This document shows, one piece after another, positions 1-6,640 of a DNA stretch of 64,000 bases. The position numbers were made by a program, and so were the translations under genes. The stretch's first letter is position 1. Every line of letters starts with the position of its first letter. The stretch lies in the NCBI RefSeq assembly GCF_900112425.1, contig NZ_FOLP01000007.1, positions 186,001-250,000 on the forward strand, given 5' to 3'. The DNA is from Variovorax sp. OK212 (GTDB taxonomy: Bacteria; Pseudomonadota; Gammaproteobacteria; Burkholderiales; Burkholderiaceae_C). The notes under the pieces were generated by a model. The model did not search any database. It was not told the origin of the DNA and saw only the letters and a list, made by a program, of their open reading frames with translations.

Positions 1-2
1 TC

Positions 3-539
3 GAGGCCCAGATGCACGGCGGCGGACACGAGCGCGGCATGCGTTCGGGCACCTTGCCCACGCACCAGATCGTCGGCATGGGCGAGGCCTACCGCATCGC
101 CAAGCTCGAGATGAAGGACGACATCGCCCATGCACGCCGCCTGCAGCAGCGTCTGCTGGACGGCCTGAAGGACGTCGAGCAGGTGTTCATCAACGGCGAT
201 CTCGAGCACCGCGTGCCGCACAACCTGAACATGAGCTTCAACTACGTCGAAGGCGAGTCGCTGATCATGGGCATCAAGGGCCTGGCGGTGTCGTCGGGTT
301 CGGCCTGCACCTCGGCCAGCCTGGAGCCCAGCTATGTGCTGCGCGCCCTGGGCCGCAGCGACGAGCTGGCCCACAGCAGCCTTCGCATGACCATCGGCCG
401 TTTCACGACCGAAGAAGAAATCGACTACGCCATTTCGACCATCAAGCACAACGTTGCCAAGCTGCGCGAGCTGAGCCCCCTGTGGGAGATGTTCCAGGAC
501 GGCGTCGACATCAGCACGATCCAGTGGTCGGCCCACTGA
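3..539 (+). CDS. iscS: Cysteine desulfurase IscS, C-terminal part (5' end outside window)
   Basis: This is the 3' end of the PLP-dependent cysteine desulfurase that takes sulfur from L-cysteine and passes it to the IscU scaffold. The frame is already open at the window edge, so the start and the PLP lysine lie upstream. Visible are the HGGGHERGMRSGT segment close to the active site and the mobile loop GSACTS, whose cysteine carries the persulfide. The C-terminal sequence ending in STIQWSAH is typical of IscS. iscU starts 59 bp downstream, then iscA, hscB, hscA and fdx, the usual isc order. IscR, normally upstream, cannot be seen here. Confidence 0.96.
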   Translation, partial: EAQMHGGGHERGMRSGTLPTHQIVGMGEAYRIAKLEMKDDIAHARRLQQRLLDGLKDVEQVFINGDLEHRVPHNLNMSFNYVEGESLIMGIKGLAVSSGSACTSASLEPSYVLRALGRSDELAHSSLRMTIGRFTTEEEIDYAISTIKHNVAKLRELSPLWEMFQDGVDISTIQWSAH

Positions 540-598
540 CACCAGCACAAGCGGCCAGCCCAAGGCTCCACGATTGAACAAAGTTTGAGAGGTACACC

Positions 599-1018
599 AT
601 GGCATATTCTTCCAAGGTCATCGACCACTACGAAAATCCCCGCAACGTCGGCTCCTTCGAAAAGGGCGACGACTCGGTCGGCACCGGCATGGTCGGCGCA
701 CCGGCTTGTGGCGACGTGATGAAGCTGCAGATCAAGGTCAACCCCGAAACCGGCGTGATCGAAGACGCACGCTTCAAGACCTACGGTTGCGGCTCGGCCA
801 TTGCCTCGTCGTCGCTCGTGACCGAATGGGTCAAGGGCAAGACGCTGGACGAAGCGGCTGCGCTGAAGAACGCGCAGATCGCCGAAGAACTGGCGCTGCC
901 GCCGGTGAAGATCCACTGCTCCATCCTGGCCGAAGACGCGATCAAGGCCGCCGTGAGCGACTACAAGGCCAAGCACGGCGTCAAGACCGAATCCGCTGCT
1001 GCCGAAGCCGTCCACTGA
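599..1018 (+). CDS. iscU: Fe-S cluster assembly scaffold IscU
   Basis: IscU is the cytoplasmic scaffold on which IscS sulfur and iron are assembled into a [2Fe-2S] cluster. The protein has 139 residues and carries the three conserved cysteines Cys37 (PACGD), Cys64 (YGCGSA) and Cys107 (KIHCS), with Asp39 beside the first. The LPPVK motif at residues 100-104 is the HscA recognition site, which fits the hscA gene downstream. A short alanine-rich tail extends beyond the usual end of about 128 residues. An upstream GAGAGG gives a reasonable ribosome binding site. The stop is separated from the iscA start by one base, so the two are probably translationally coupled. Confidence 0.98.
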   Translation: MAYSSKVIDHYENPRNVGSFEKGDDSVGTGMVGAPACGDVMKLQIKVNPETGVIEDARFKTYGCGSAIASSSLVTEWVKGKTLDEAAALKNAQIAEELALPPVKIHCSILAEDAIKAAVSDYKAKHGVKTESAAAEAVH

Positions 1019-1019
1019 C

Positions 1020-1343
1020 ATGGCCGTCACGCTGACCGAAGCCGCTGCGCGACACGTCACCCGCTACCTCGGCAAACGAGGCAAGGGCGTGGGCGTGCGG
1101 CTGGGCGTGAAGACCACGGGCTGCTCGGGCCTGGCCTACAAGCTCGAGTACGTGGACGAGTTCACGCCTGAAGACGTGGTGTTCGAAGACCACGGCGTGA
1201 AGGTGCTGGTCGATCCGAAGAGCCTGGCCTACATCGACGGCACGCAGCTCGACTTCGTGCGCGAAGGCCTGAACGAAGGCTTCAAGTTCATCAACCCGAA
1301 CGAACGCGACCGTTGCGGATGCGGCGAGAGTTTTCGCATCTGA
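1020..1343 (+). CDS. iscA: A-type Fe-S carrier IscA
   Basis: This A-type carrier delivers iron-sulfur clusters or iron in the ISC pathway. It has 107 residues with the three invariant cysteines Cys35 (TTGCSG), Cys99 and Cys101 (CGCGES). It follows iscU after a single base, as in other isc operons. The frame keeps the normal length and ends in CGESFRI. Downstream lies a hairpin with a T-tract before hscB, so expression of iscA and the proximal genes may exceed that of the distal genes. Confidence 0.97.
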   Translation: MAVTLTEAAARHVTRYLGKRGKGVGVRLGVKTTGCSGLAYKLEYVDEFTPEDVVFEDHGVKVLVDPKSLAYIDGTQLDFVREGLNEGFKFINPNERDRCGCGESFRI

Positions 1344-1369
1344 TGCGCCGTCGCTGACCGCGACCACAG

Positions 1370-1400
1370 CCGCCACCATGTCATGTGCTGGCGGTTTTTT
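1370..1400 (+). terminator. Possible intra-operon terminator or attenuator between iscA and hscB
   Basis: CCGCCA (1370-1375) can pair with TGGCGG (1389-1394), and six T residues follow (1395-1400), the form of a weak factor-independent terminator with a 13-base loop. It lies inside the isc operon and its T-tract ends only six bases before the hscB start. Partial termination would lower hscB-hscA-fdx relative to iscU-iscA. It could also be an mRNA processing structure. No experiment supports termination. Confidence 0.45.
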
Positions 1401-1406
1401 CTTGCC

Positions 1407-1925
1407 ATGAACCTGAACGACACCGACTTTCAACTGTTCGCCGTGCCGGCGACCTTCGCGCAGGACCGCGCCGCGCTCGACGCGCGCTGGAAAGAGCTGC
1501 AACGCGAAGCCCACCCGGACCGCTTTGCCGCGCAGGGCGCGGCGGCGCAGCGCGTGGCCATGCAGTGGTCGGTGCGCATCAACGAGGCTTACCAGCGGCT
1601 CAAGGATCCGATTCGCCGCGCCAGCTACATCTGCGAGCTGAACGACGCGCCATTGAACGCCGAGAACAACACGGCAATGCCGCCGGAGTTCCTGATGCAG
1701 CAGATGGAATGGCGCGAGGCGCTCGACGAGGTCGAGGACCTTGCGGCCCTCGAGAAGCTGCAGGCCGAAGTCGAGGCCGGCCGCGCACGCGCGCTGTCGT
1801 CGCTCGACTGGCTCATCGACGAGAAGGGCGACTACCCGGCCGCCGCGCAGCAGGTGAGAGCCCTCATGTTCATTGAGCGCTTCGGACAGGACGTCGAAGC
1901 CAAATTCGATCAGTTGGGACAATAA
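1407..1925 (+). CDS. hscB: Fe-S protein assembly co-chaperone HscB
   Basis: HscB is the J-domain co-chaperone that brings IscU to HscA and stimulates its ATPase. The J domain shows the HPD motif at residues 36-38 (REAHPDRF), followed by the helical IscU-binding domain. From ATG 1407 the protein has 172 residues, the family length. An in-frame ATG at 1383 would add eight residues that do not resemble the family, so 1407 is preferred, although neither has a clear ribosome binding site because the region upstream is a T-tract. hscA begins five bases after the stop. Confidence 0.93.
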   Translation: MNLNDTDFQLFAVPATFAQDRAALDARWKELQREAHPDRFAAQGAAAQRVAMQWSVRINEAYQRLKDPIRRASYICELNDAPLNAENNTAMPPEFLMQQMEWREALDEVEDLAALEKLQAEVEAGRARALSSLDWLIDEKGDYPAAAQQVRALMFIERFGQDVEAKFDQLGQ

Positions 1926-1930
1926 GCCTT

Positions 1931-3796
1931 ATGGCTCTTCTTCAGATTTCCGAACCCGGCCAGGCGCCCGACCCGCATCAGCGCCGCATTGCCGTGGGCA
2001 TCGACCTGGGCACCACGCATTCGCTGGTCGCCTCGGTGCGCAACGGCGTGGCCGAGTGCCTGCCCGACGACCAGGGCCGCGTGCTGCTGCCTTCGGCCGT
2101 GCGCTACCTCGCAGGCGATCGCCGCCAGATCGGCTTCGACGCCGTGGCCGCGCGCGCGCAGGACCCGGCCAACACCATCACCTCGGTGAAGCGGCTCATG
2201 GGCCGCGGCCTGGCCGACATCGCCAACCGCGATGCCATGTCTTACCGCATCGGCAGCAGCGACGGCGGCATGGTGATGGTGCAGACCCTGGCCGGCGAAA
2301 AGTCGCCGGTCGAGATCAGCGCCGAGATCCTTGCCACGCTGCGCTATCGCGCCCAGGACACCTTCGACGACGACGAGCTCTATGGCGCGGTCATCACCGT
2401 GCCCGCCTACTTCGACGAAGGCCAGCGCCAGGCCACCAAGGACGCCGCGCAACTGGCCGGCCTCAACGTGCTGCGATTGATCAGCGAGCCCACCGCGGCG
2501 GCCATTGCCTATGGGCTCGACAACGCGAGCGAAGGCGTCTACGCGGTCTACGACCTGGGCGGCGGCACCTTCGACATCTCGATCCTGCGCCTGACGCAGG
2601 GCGTGTTCGAAGTGATTGCCACGGGCGGCGACTCGGCCCTTGGCGGCGACGACTACGACCACGCGCTGGCCGACTTCGTGCGCGCGCAAACGGGCTTGCA
2701 GGCCGGCAGCGATGCCGACAAGGCCGCGTTGCTGGTGGCGGCGCGTGCCGCCAAGGAAGCGCTGACCGAATCGGCATCGACCGCATTCGGCGCCAGCGTT
2801 GCCGGCGAGGCGATCAGCTTCGAGCTGACCCGTGAGCAGTTCTATACGGCGACCCAGGCGCTCACCGACCGCACCATCGCGGCCGTGCGCAAGGCGTTGC
2901 GCGACGCGAAGCTCAAGCCCGACGACCTGCAAGGCATCGTGCTCGTCGGCGGCTCCACGCGCATGCCGCAGGTTCGCCGCGCCGTCGCCGATTTCTTCGG
3001 CCGCGAGCCGCTGGTCAACCTGAACCCCGACGAAGTCGTGGCGCTGGGCGCAGCCATTCAGGCCAACCAGCTGGCCGGCAACAACGGCGCGGGCGAACTG
3101 CTGCTGCTCGACGTGATTCCGCTGTCGCTCGGCATCGAGACCATGGGCGGGCTGGTCGAGCGCATCGTGCCGCGCAACCAGACCATTCCGACCGCGATGG
3201 CGCAGGATTTCACGACCTACAAGGACGGCCAGACTGCACTGGCGCTGCACGTGGTGCAGGGCGAGCGCGACCTCGTGTCCGACTGCCGCAGCCTCGCGCG
3301 CTTCACGCTGCGCGGCATTCCGCCGATGGCGGCCGGCGCGGCGCGCATCCGCGTGACTTTCACCGTCGATGCAGATGGACTGCTGAGCGTGAGCGCGAAG
3401 GAGCAGGGCAGCGGCGTCGAGGCCAGCGTGGCCGTGAAGCCGTCGTATGGCCTGTCGGACGACCAGATCGCGACGATGCTGCAGGAGAGCTTCTCCACCG
3501 CGCAGCAGGACATGAAGGCCCGCGCGCTCGTCGAGGCCCGCGTCGATGCGGACCGCATGCTGCTGGCCACGCAGAGCGCGCTCGACGCCGACGGCGACCT
3601 GCTGAGCGACGAAGAGCGCGCCGTCATCGGCGCCTCGATGGCGCAGTTGCGCGAAGCCGCCAAGGGCAGCGACGAGGCGGCCGCGATCGAGGCGGCCACC
3701 AAGCAGTTGGCCGACGACACCGAAGCCTTTGCCGCACAGCGCATGAACGCGGGCATTGCACGCGCGCTGGCTGGCCGCAAGGTCGAATCCCTCTAG
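1931..3796 (+). CDS. hscA: Fe-S assembly chaperone HscA (Hsp70 family)
   Basis: HscA is the specialised Hsp70 that binds the LPPVK motif of IscU and drives cluster transfer with ATP. At 621 residues it has the expected length. The nucleotide-binding domain opens with GIDLGTTHSLVA, shows the phosphate-2 motif VYDLGGGTFDIS and the adenosine motif VLVGGSTRMP. The substrate-binding domain includes the segment TIPTAMAQDFTT. It lacks the acidic C-terminal tail of DnaK, as expected for HscA. It sits between hscB and fdx, both a few bases away, so these three genes are probably co-transcribed. Confidence 0.97.
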   Translation: MALLQISEPGQAPDPHQRRIAVGIDLGTTHSLVASVRNGVAECLPDDQGRVLLPSAVRYLAGDRRQIGFDAVAARAQDPANTITSVKRLMGRGLADIANRDAMSYRIGSSDGGMVMVQTLAGEKSPVEISAEILATLRYRAQDTFDDDELYGAVITVPAYFDEGQRQATKDAAQLAGLNVLRLISEPTAAAIAYGLDNASEGVYAVYDLGGGTFDISILRLTQGVFEVIATGGDSALGGDDYDHALADFVRAQTGLQAGSDADKAALLVAARAAKEALTESASTAFGASVAGEAISFELTREQFYTATQALTDRTIAAVRKALRDAKLKPDDLQGIVLVGGSTRMPQVRRAVADFFGREPLVNLNPDEVVALGAAIQANQLAGNNGAGELLLLDVIPLSLGIETMGGLVERIVPRNQTIPTAMAQDFTTYKDGQTALALHVVQGERDLVSDCRSLARFTLRGIPPMAAGAARIRVTFTVDADGLLSVSAKEQGSGVEASVAVKPSYGLSDDQIATMLQESFSTAQQDMKARALVEARVDADRMLLATQSALDADGDLLSDEERAVIGASMAQLREAAKGSDEAAAIEAATKQLADDTEAFAAQRMNAGIARALAGRKVESL

Positions 3797-3805
3797 AAGA
3801 ACAAT

Positions 3806-4144
3806 ATGCCCACGATCAAGATCTATCCGCATCCCGAGTACTGCCCGCAGGGCGCTGAAATCACCGCGCCCGCTGGCACCTCGATCTGCGAGGCGCTGCT
3901 CGAACACAACATCAACATCGAGCACGCGTGCGAGATGAGCTGTGCCTGCACCACCTGCCACGTCATCGTGCGCGAGGGCTTCAACTCGCTCAACGAGGCG
4001 GAAGAGGGCGAAGAAGACCTGCTCGACCGCGCCTGGGGCCTGGAGCCCCAATCGCGCCTGAGTTGCCAGGCGATCCTGGCGCAGGAGAATGTGACGGTCG
4101 AGATTCCCAAGTACTCGATCAACCACGCCAAGGAAAACCACTGA
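3806..4144 (+). CDS. fdx: ISC-type [2Fe-2S] ferredoxin
   Basis: This adrenodoxin-like ferredoxin supplies electrons for cluster assembly. The 112-residue protein has the ligand pattern C-x5-C-x2-C followed by a distant cysteine: Cys42, Cys48, Cys51 and Cys87 (an additional Cys46 lies between). The sequence IEHACEMSCACTTCHV is typical of isc ferredoxins. Its TGA shares a base with the ATG of a 29-codon ORF. The iscX gene that often follows fdx is not present. Confidence 0.97.
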   Translation: MPTIKIYPHPEYCPQGAEITAPAGTSICEALLEHNINIEHACEMSCACTTCHVIVREGFNSLNEAEEGEEDLLDRAWGLEPQSRLSCQAILAQENVTVEIPKYSINHAKENH

Positions 4145-4233
4145 TGAGCGCAGCGCCGGGCCGTTTCAAGCAAGCTCGCACCCCGTTGGTGGGCGGCGAG
4201 GACACGACGTGCCGAGCCAGGGGGCGCGCATGA
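4144..4233 (+). CDS. Possible 29-residue mini-ORF bridging fdx and dnaQ
   Basis: An ATG at 4144 overlaps the fdx stop (TGATG) and its frame stays open for 29 codons to a TGA that overlaps the dnaQ ATG at 4230 (ATGA). The predicted peptide starts MSAAPGRFKQARTPLVGG and ends RARGRA; it is basic and I do not recognise it. The arrangement would carry ribosomes from fdx into dnaQ by two successive re-initiations. It may be only a spacer that happens to be open, or a remnant of a degenerate intergenic repeat, since it contains a CACCCCGTTG stretch resembling the element at 37318-37460. Confidence 0.35.
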   Translation: MSAAPGRFKQARTPLVGGEDTTCRARGRA

Positions 4234-4937
4234 GCCGCCTGATCGTTCTCGATACCGAAACCACCGGCCTCTCCGCGGAGAACGGCGACCGCGTCATCGA
4301 GCTAGGTTGCGTGGAGCTGTTCAACCGCAAGCTCACCGGCAACGACCTGCACATCTACTTCAACCCGGAGCGCGAGAGCCATGAAGACGCGTTGAAGGTC
4401 CACGGCCTGACGACCGACTTCCTGCGCGACAAGCCGAAGTTCGCGACGCTGGGCAACGACATCATCGAGTACCTGCGCGGTGCCGAGCTGATCATTCACA
4501 ACGCGGCTTTCGACGTCGGGTTCCTCAACAAGGAATTCGAGCGCGCCGGCTTGCCCCCGCTGCGCACCTTCGTGGCGGAAGTGACCGACACGCTGGCCAT
4601 GGCCAAGCAGGTGTACCCGGGCAAGCGCAATTCTCTCGACGCGCTGTGCGATCGCTTCGGCGTCGACCGTTCGAACCGCACCTTCCACGGCGCCAAGCTC
4701 GACGCGCAACTGCTGGCCGACGTCTACATCAACCTCACGCGCGGACAGGATGCGCTGCTCATCGACGTGGCCTCGAACGAGCCCGTGCAGGGCGCCGCCG
4801 TGGTGGCCATCGACCTGAGCCAGTTCGAGTTGCCGGTGATCCTGGCGGGCGAGCAGGAGCTGGCCGCGCACGACGCTGTTTTGACGCAGCTCGATAAATC
4901 TAGTGGTGGTCGCACGTTGTTTCGTCAGAACGCCTAA
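4230..4937 (+). CDS. dnaQ: DNA polymerase III epsilon subunit (3'-5' exonuclease)
   Basis: DnaQ is the proofreading exonuclease of the replicative polymerase. The DEDDh signature is clear: Exo I LDTETTGL with Asp8 and Glu10, an Exo II region IIHNAAFDVGFL, and Exo III with FHGAKLDAQLLADVY. From ATG 4230 the protein has 235 residues. A GTG at 4209 in the same frame would add seven residues and is less likely. The C-terminal part, which should bind the polymerase alpha subunit, ends in RTLFRQNA. A tRNA gene follows 75 bp downstream. Confidence 0.94.
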   Translation: MSRLIVLDTETTGLSAENGDRVIELGCVELFNRKLTGNDLHIYFNPERESHEDALKVHGLTTDFLRDKPKFATLGNDIIEYLRGAELIIHNAAFDVGFLNKEFERAGLPPLRTFVAEVTDTLAMAKQVYPGKRNSLDALCDRFGVDRSNRTFHGAKLDAQLLADVYINLTRGQDALLIDVASNEPVQGAAVVAIDLSQFELPVILAGEQELAAHDAVLTQLDKSSGGRTLFRQNA

Positions 4938-4984
4938 AAAGCTGTGGCATAATCTGAGGCTGCGCACAACGCGATACGTGTTCA

Positions 4985-5010
4985 AGACACTGAACTGAAA
5001 AGCAGTGTCT
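4985..5010 (+). other. Hairpin in the leader just upstream of tRNA-Val
   Basis: AGACACTG (4985-4992) and CAGTGTCT (5003-5010) form a perfect 8-bp inverted repeat with a 10-base loop, ending two bases before the first base of the mature tRNA. It would form in the precursor transcript and could guide 5' processing, or act on DNA as a binding site. A CATAAT sequence at 4948-4953 could be the -10 of a tRNA promoter, but no convincing -35 is seen. Confidence 0.4.
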
Positions 5011-5012
5011 CA

Positions 5013-5087
5013 GGGCGGTTAGCTCAGGGGTAGAGCACAGCATTCACACTGCTGGGGTCGGAGGTTCGAAACCTCCACCGCCCACCA
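5013..5087 (+). tRNA. tRNA-Val, anticodon CAC
   Basis: The 75-base sequence folds into a complete cloverleaf. The acceptor stem is GGGCGGT with ACCGCCC, the D stem GCTC/GAGC, the anticodon stem CAGCA/TGCTG with loop TTCACAC, and the T stem GGAGG/CCTCC with loop TTCGAAA. The anticodon CAC is at 5045-5047 and reads GUG (valine). The terminal CCA is encoded. A strong terminator follows directly. Confidence 0.97.
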
Positions 5088-5095
5088 AACAGAAA

Positions 5096-5126
5096 AAGCG
5101 ACTTGGATTTCCAAGTCGCTTTTTTC
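5096..5126 (+). terminator. Factor-independent terminator after tRNA-Val
   Basis: AAGCGACTTGGA (5096-5107) pairs with TCCAAGTCGCTT (5110-5121) in a perfect 12-bp stem with a very tight loop, followed by a T-tract to 5126. This is a strong terminator for the tRNA transcript. The A-rich left arm also allows it to work for minus-strand transcription arriving from the lipoprotein gene at 5175. Confidence 0.9.
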
Positions 5127-5174
5127 TTGCGCGTTTGCTTTCGATTTGCGCTTGATCTTCCGGCTTCTCTCGAC

Positions 5175-5555
5175 CTACTTCGCGCCGAACAGGCCGTCGC
5201 AGGTGTCGCATGCGAAGTACAGCTTCTGCTCCCCGCACTGGACCGACCCCGTACCCCCCGCGCGAATCCGCCAATCGCATGATCGGCCTTGCCGGGTCAG
5301 CGTGCCCTCGGCATAGCAAGGCGCTTGCTCGTAGTGGTCGTGCAGCGTCTTGTAGTCGACCTCTTTCGCGCGCGAGAAGAATTCCTGCGCCTTGCCGTGG
5401 CTGCGCGGCACGTCCGACGCACGGCAGGAGGCTGGCGCGTCGGAATGGAAATCGGCGACGTAGATGTTGCTGAACGCCGCATCGCGCGTTGTTGCGCACG
5501 AAGCGACGAGCACCGCGCCGGCCAGCAGCGCAACGACCCGGGCTCTCACTTCCAT
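5175..5555 (-). CDS. Small cysteine-containing lipoprotein, function unknown
   Basis: From ATG 5555 the protein has 126 residues and a lipoprotein signal: MEVRARVVALLAGAVLVASC, with lipobox LVASC and acylated Cys20. The mature part holds further cysteines (ASCRAS, APCYAEG, RSCDW, QCGEQ, FACDTCDG), so disulfides in the periplasm are likely. I do not recognise the family. Its start overlaps the stop of the upstream amidase gene by ten bases, so the two are probably translationally coupled. An amidase without a signal peptide followed by an exported lipoprotein is the layout of effector-immunity pairs, which is inference only. Confidence 0.72.
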   Translation of the reverse strand: MEVRARVVALLAGAVLVASCATTRDAAFSNIYVADFHSDAPASCRASDVPRSHGKAQEFFSRAKEVDYKTLHDHYEQAPCYAEGTLTRQGRSCDWRIRAGGTGSVQCGEQKLYFACDTCDGLFGAK

Positions 5556-6148
5556 ACAGCCGAGCTCGCTTCGCCGGGGTTCTTGTAAGAGACGCTCGGG
5601 TGCTGGTAGACGTCGCTCGACTTCAAGTCGAACTGCGCGTACAGCGCGTCGATCAACCATTGAAGCGAAGCGTTCTGCGCGGCCGTCACGGCCTCGTAGC
5701 TGTTGTCGTCGATGTGCATGCCGACGAGCTCGATGCCGATCGAATCGCTGTTGACCGGATAGCGGTCGGGGTACGGCTTCGCGCGCTCATGTGCATCGAT
5801 CGCGTTGATCTGGCTGGTCCACGACATGGCCAGCATCCTGGCCATGGCGGCCGTGTCGCAGCTGCTCTTGTTCACGGTCAGGCATTTCGACCTGATCAGT
5901 TTGCCGACGTGATAACAGCGCGCGAACAGGCTGGCCGTCTGGTAGATCTGGCCGTTCTTGTCGACCAGGAAGTGGGCGCCGTTGCCGCCCGCCTGGTAGC
6001 CGTTGAGGCTTGACTCCGCGGTGGGCGAGTCGGTCTGGTGAACGACGATGGCCAGCACGCTGGGAAGCGCGCCGTGCTCGATTCCCGATGACCGTCTGGG
6101 GATCACCTTGGGATCGACAAGCATCCCGTTGGCGTCGATGGTGGGCAT
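5546..6148 (-). CDS. N-acetylmuramoyl-L-alanine amidase (Amidase_2 type)
   Basis: This 200-residue protein looks like a zinc-dependent peptidoglycan amidase that cuts between MurNAc and the stem peptide. AIVVHQTDS holds the probable zinc ligand His37, GAHFLVDKNGQIYQ is the family core, SIGIELVG contains the probable catalytic Glu140, and YQHPSVS supplies His183. There is no signal peptide, so either it acts in the cytoplasm on recycled muropeptides (AmpD-like) or it is exported by a non-Sec route. The start at 6148 is set by a strong GGGAGGAG ribosome binding site on the minus strand. It overlaps the lipoprotein gene by ten bases. Confidence 0.85.
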   Translation of the reverse strand: MPTIDANGMLVDPKVIPRRSSGIEHGALPSVLAIVVHQTDSPTAESSLNGYQAGGNGAHFLVDKNGQIYQTASLFARCYHVGKLIRSKCLTVNKSSCDTAAMARMLAMSWTSQINAIDAHERAKPYPDRYPVNSDSIGIELVGMHIDDNSYEAVTAAQNASLQWLIDALYAQFDLKSSDVYQHPSVSYKNPGEASSAVWK

Positions 6149-6403
6149 TGTTCTTTCTCCTCCCTCTGGAAAGCGCGGCGCTCGCCGGTGGCGCCAGCGT
6201 TGCAAAGTACAGCACATCACCCGCGGATTCCCAAGCCGCAGTGGTAACGCGATTTAACAGCGCGGGTGATGCAGCGGCTTTCACATGGGCGTCACACGCG
6301 ATCTGCCTTGCTGTGTCGCTGGGTTCTGGCTGCGCTGTCGGCGCGCGCCGACGGCAAGTGCAGCCCGAGGCTGGCGCACCTCGCGTTGCGTCGGCCTAGA
6401 ACT
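6149..6403. other. Intergenic region with amidase promoter and a 9-bp inverted repeat
   Basis: Together with the repeat at 6404-6457 this is the longest gene-free stretch of the window, about 320 bp. It holds the probable minus-strand promoter of the amidase (6206-6234) and a perfect 9-bp inverted repeat, ATCACCCGC (6216-6224) and GCGGGTGAT (6262-6270), separated by 37 bases and overlapping that promoter. I see no convincing gene in the rest. Confidence 0.5.
6206..6234 (-). promoter_or_regulatory. Candidate sigma-70 promoter of the amidase-lipoprotein pair
   Basis: Read on the minus strand, TTGGGA (6234-6229) and TGTACT (6211-6206) are separated by exactly 17 bases. Transcription would start near 6199, giving a leader of about 50 bases that contains the strong ribosome binding site. 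Each box matches four of six consensus bases. Confidence 0.4.
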
Positions 6404-6457
6404 CAAGGCAACCAAGGCAACCAAGGCAACCAAGGCAACCAAGGCAACCAAGGCAAA
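6404..6457 (+). repeat. Tandem repeat of a 9-bp unit, CAAGGCAAC
   Basis: Five perfect copies of CAAGGCAAC (6404-6448) are followed by a sixth copy ending AAA (6449-6457). The changed last copy creates the AAAGGAG ribosome binding site of the small gene at 6469. The array therefore lies in the probable 5' leader of that gene. The unit is a multiple of three, so changes in copy number would not shift a frame but would alter leader length or structure. Confidence 0.9.
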
Positions 6458-6468
6458 GGAGCACGACC

Positions 6469-6591
6469 ATGGCCACCCATCCCGATCTGCCGACACCGGT
6501 CACACCCGACCTGCCCGTCGAGCCCGACGAAGGCCCCAGCCACGCACCCGACGAGCCCACCGATCCCGAGCCGCCGCCCACCGCGACCTGA
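6469..6591 (+). CDS. Small acidic proline-rich protein, 40 residues
   Basis: ATG 6469 is preceded by AAAGGAG at 6455-6461 with a spacing of seven bases, one of the best ribosome binding sites in the window. The peptide begins MATHPDLPTPVTPDLPVE and ends PEPPPTAT. It is rich in proline, aspartate and glutamate, has no hydrophobic segment and is probably disordered. I do not recognise it. Its best support is the ribosome binding site; comparison with relatives would decide. Confidence 0.5.
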   Translation: MATHPDLPTPVTPDLPVEPDEGPSHAPDEPTDPEPPPTAT

Positions 6592-6616
6592 CTCGCGCGC
6601 AGCGATGAATCCGTGA

Positions 6617-6638
6617 CGCGAGCCGCGCTAAGCTCGCG
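6617..6638 (+). other. Hairpin directly before the flavoprotein start codon
   Basis: CGCGAGC (6617-6623) pairs with GCTCGCG (6632-6638), a 7-bp GC-rich stem with an 8-base loop. It ends two bases before the ATG at 6641 and occupies the place where a ribosome binding site would be; none is seen. It may limit translation of the downstream gene. Confidence 0.4.
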
Positions 6639-6640
6639 CG

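Noticed and set aside
1910..4141. Minus-strand open frame opposite hscA and fdx
   Set aside because: hscA and fdx are unmistakable on the plus strand; the antisense product has no domain.
6404..6457. Tandem repeat considered as a CRISPR array
   Set aside because: The units are 9 bp and contiguous with no spacers, so it is a simple tandem repeat.
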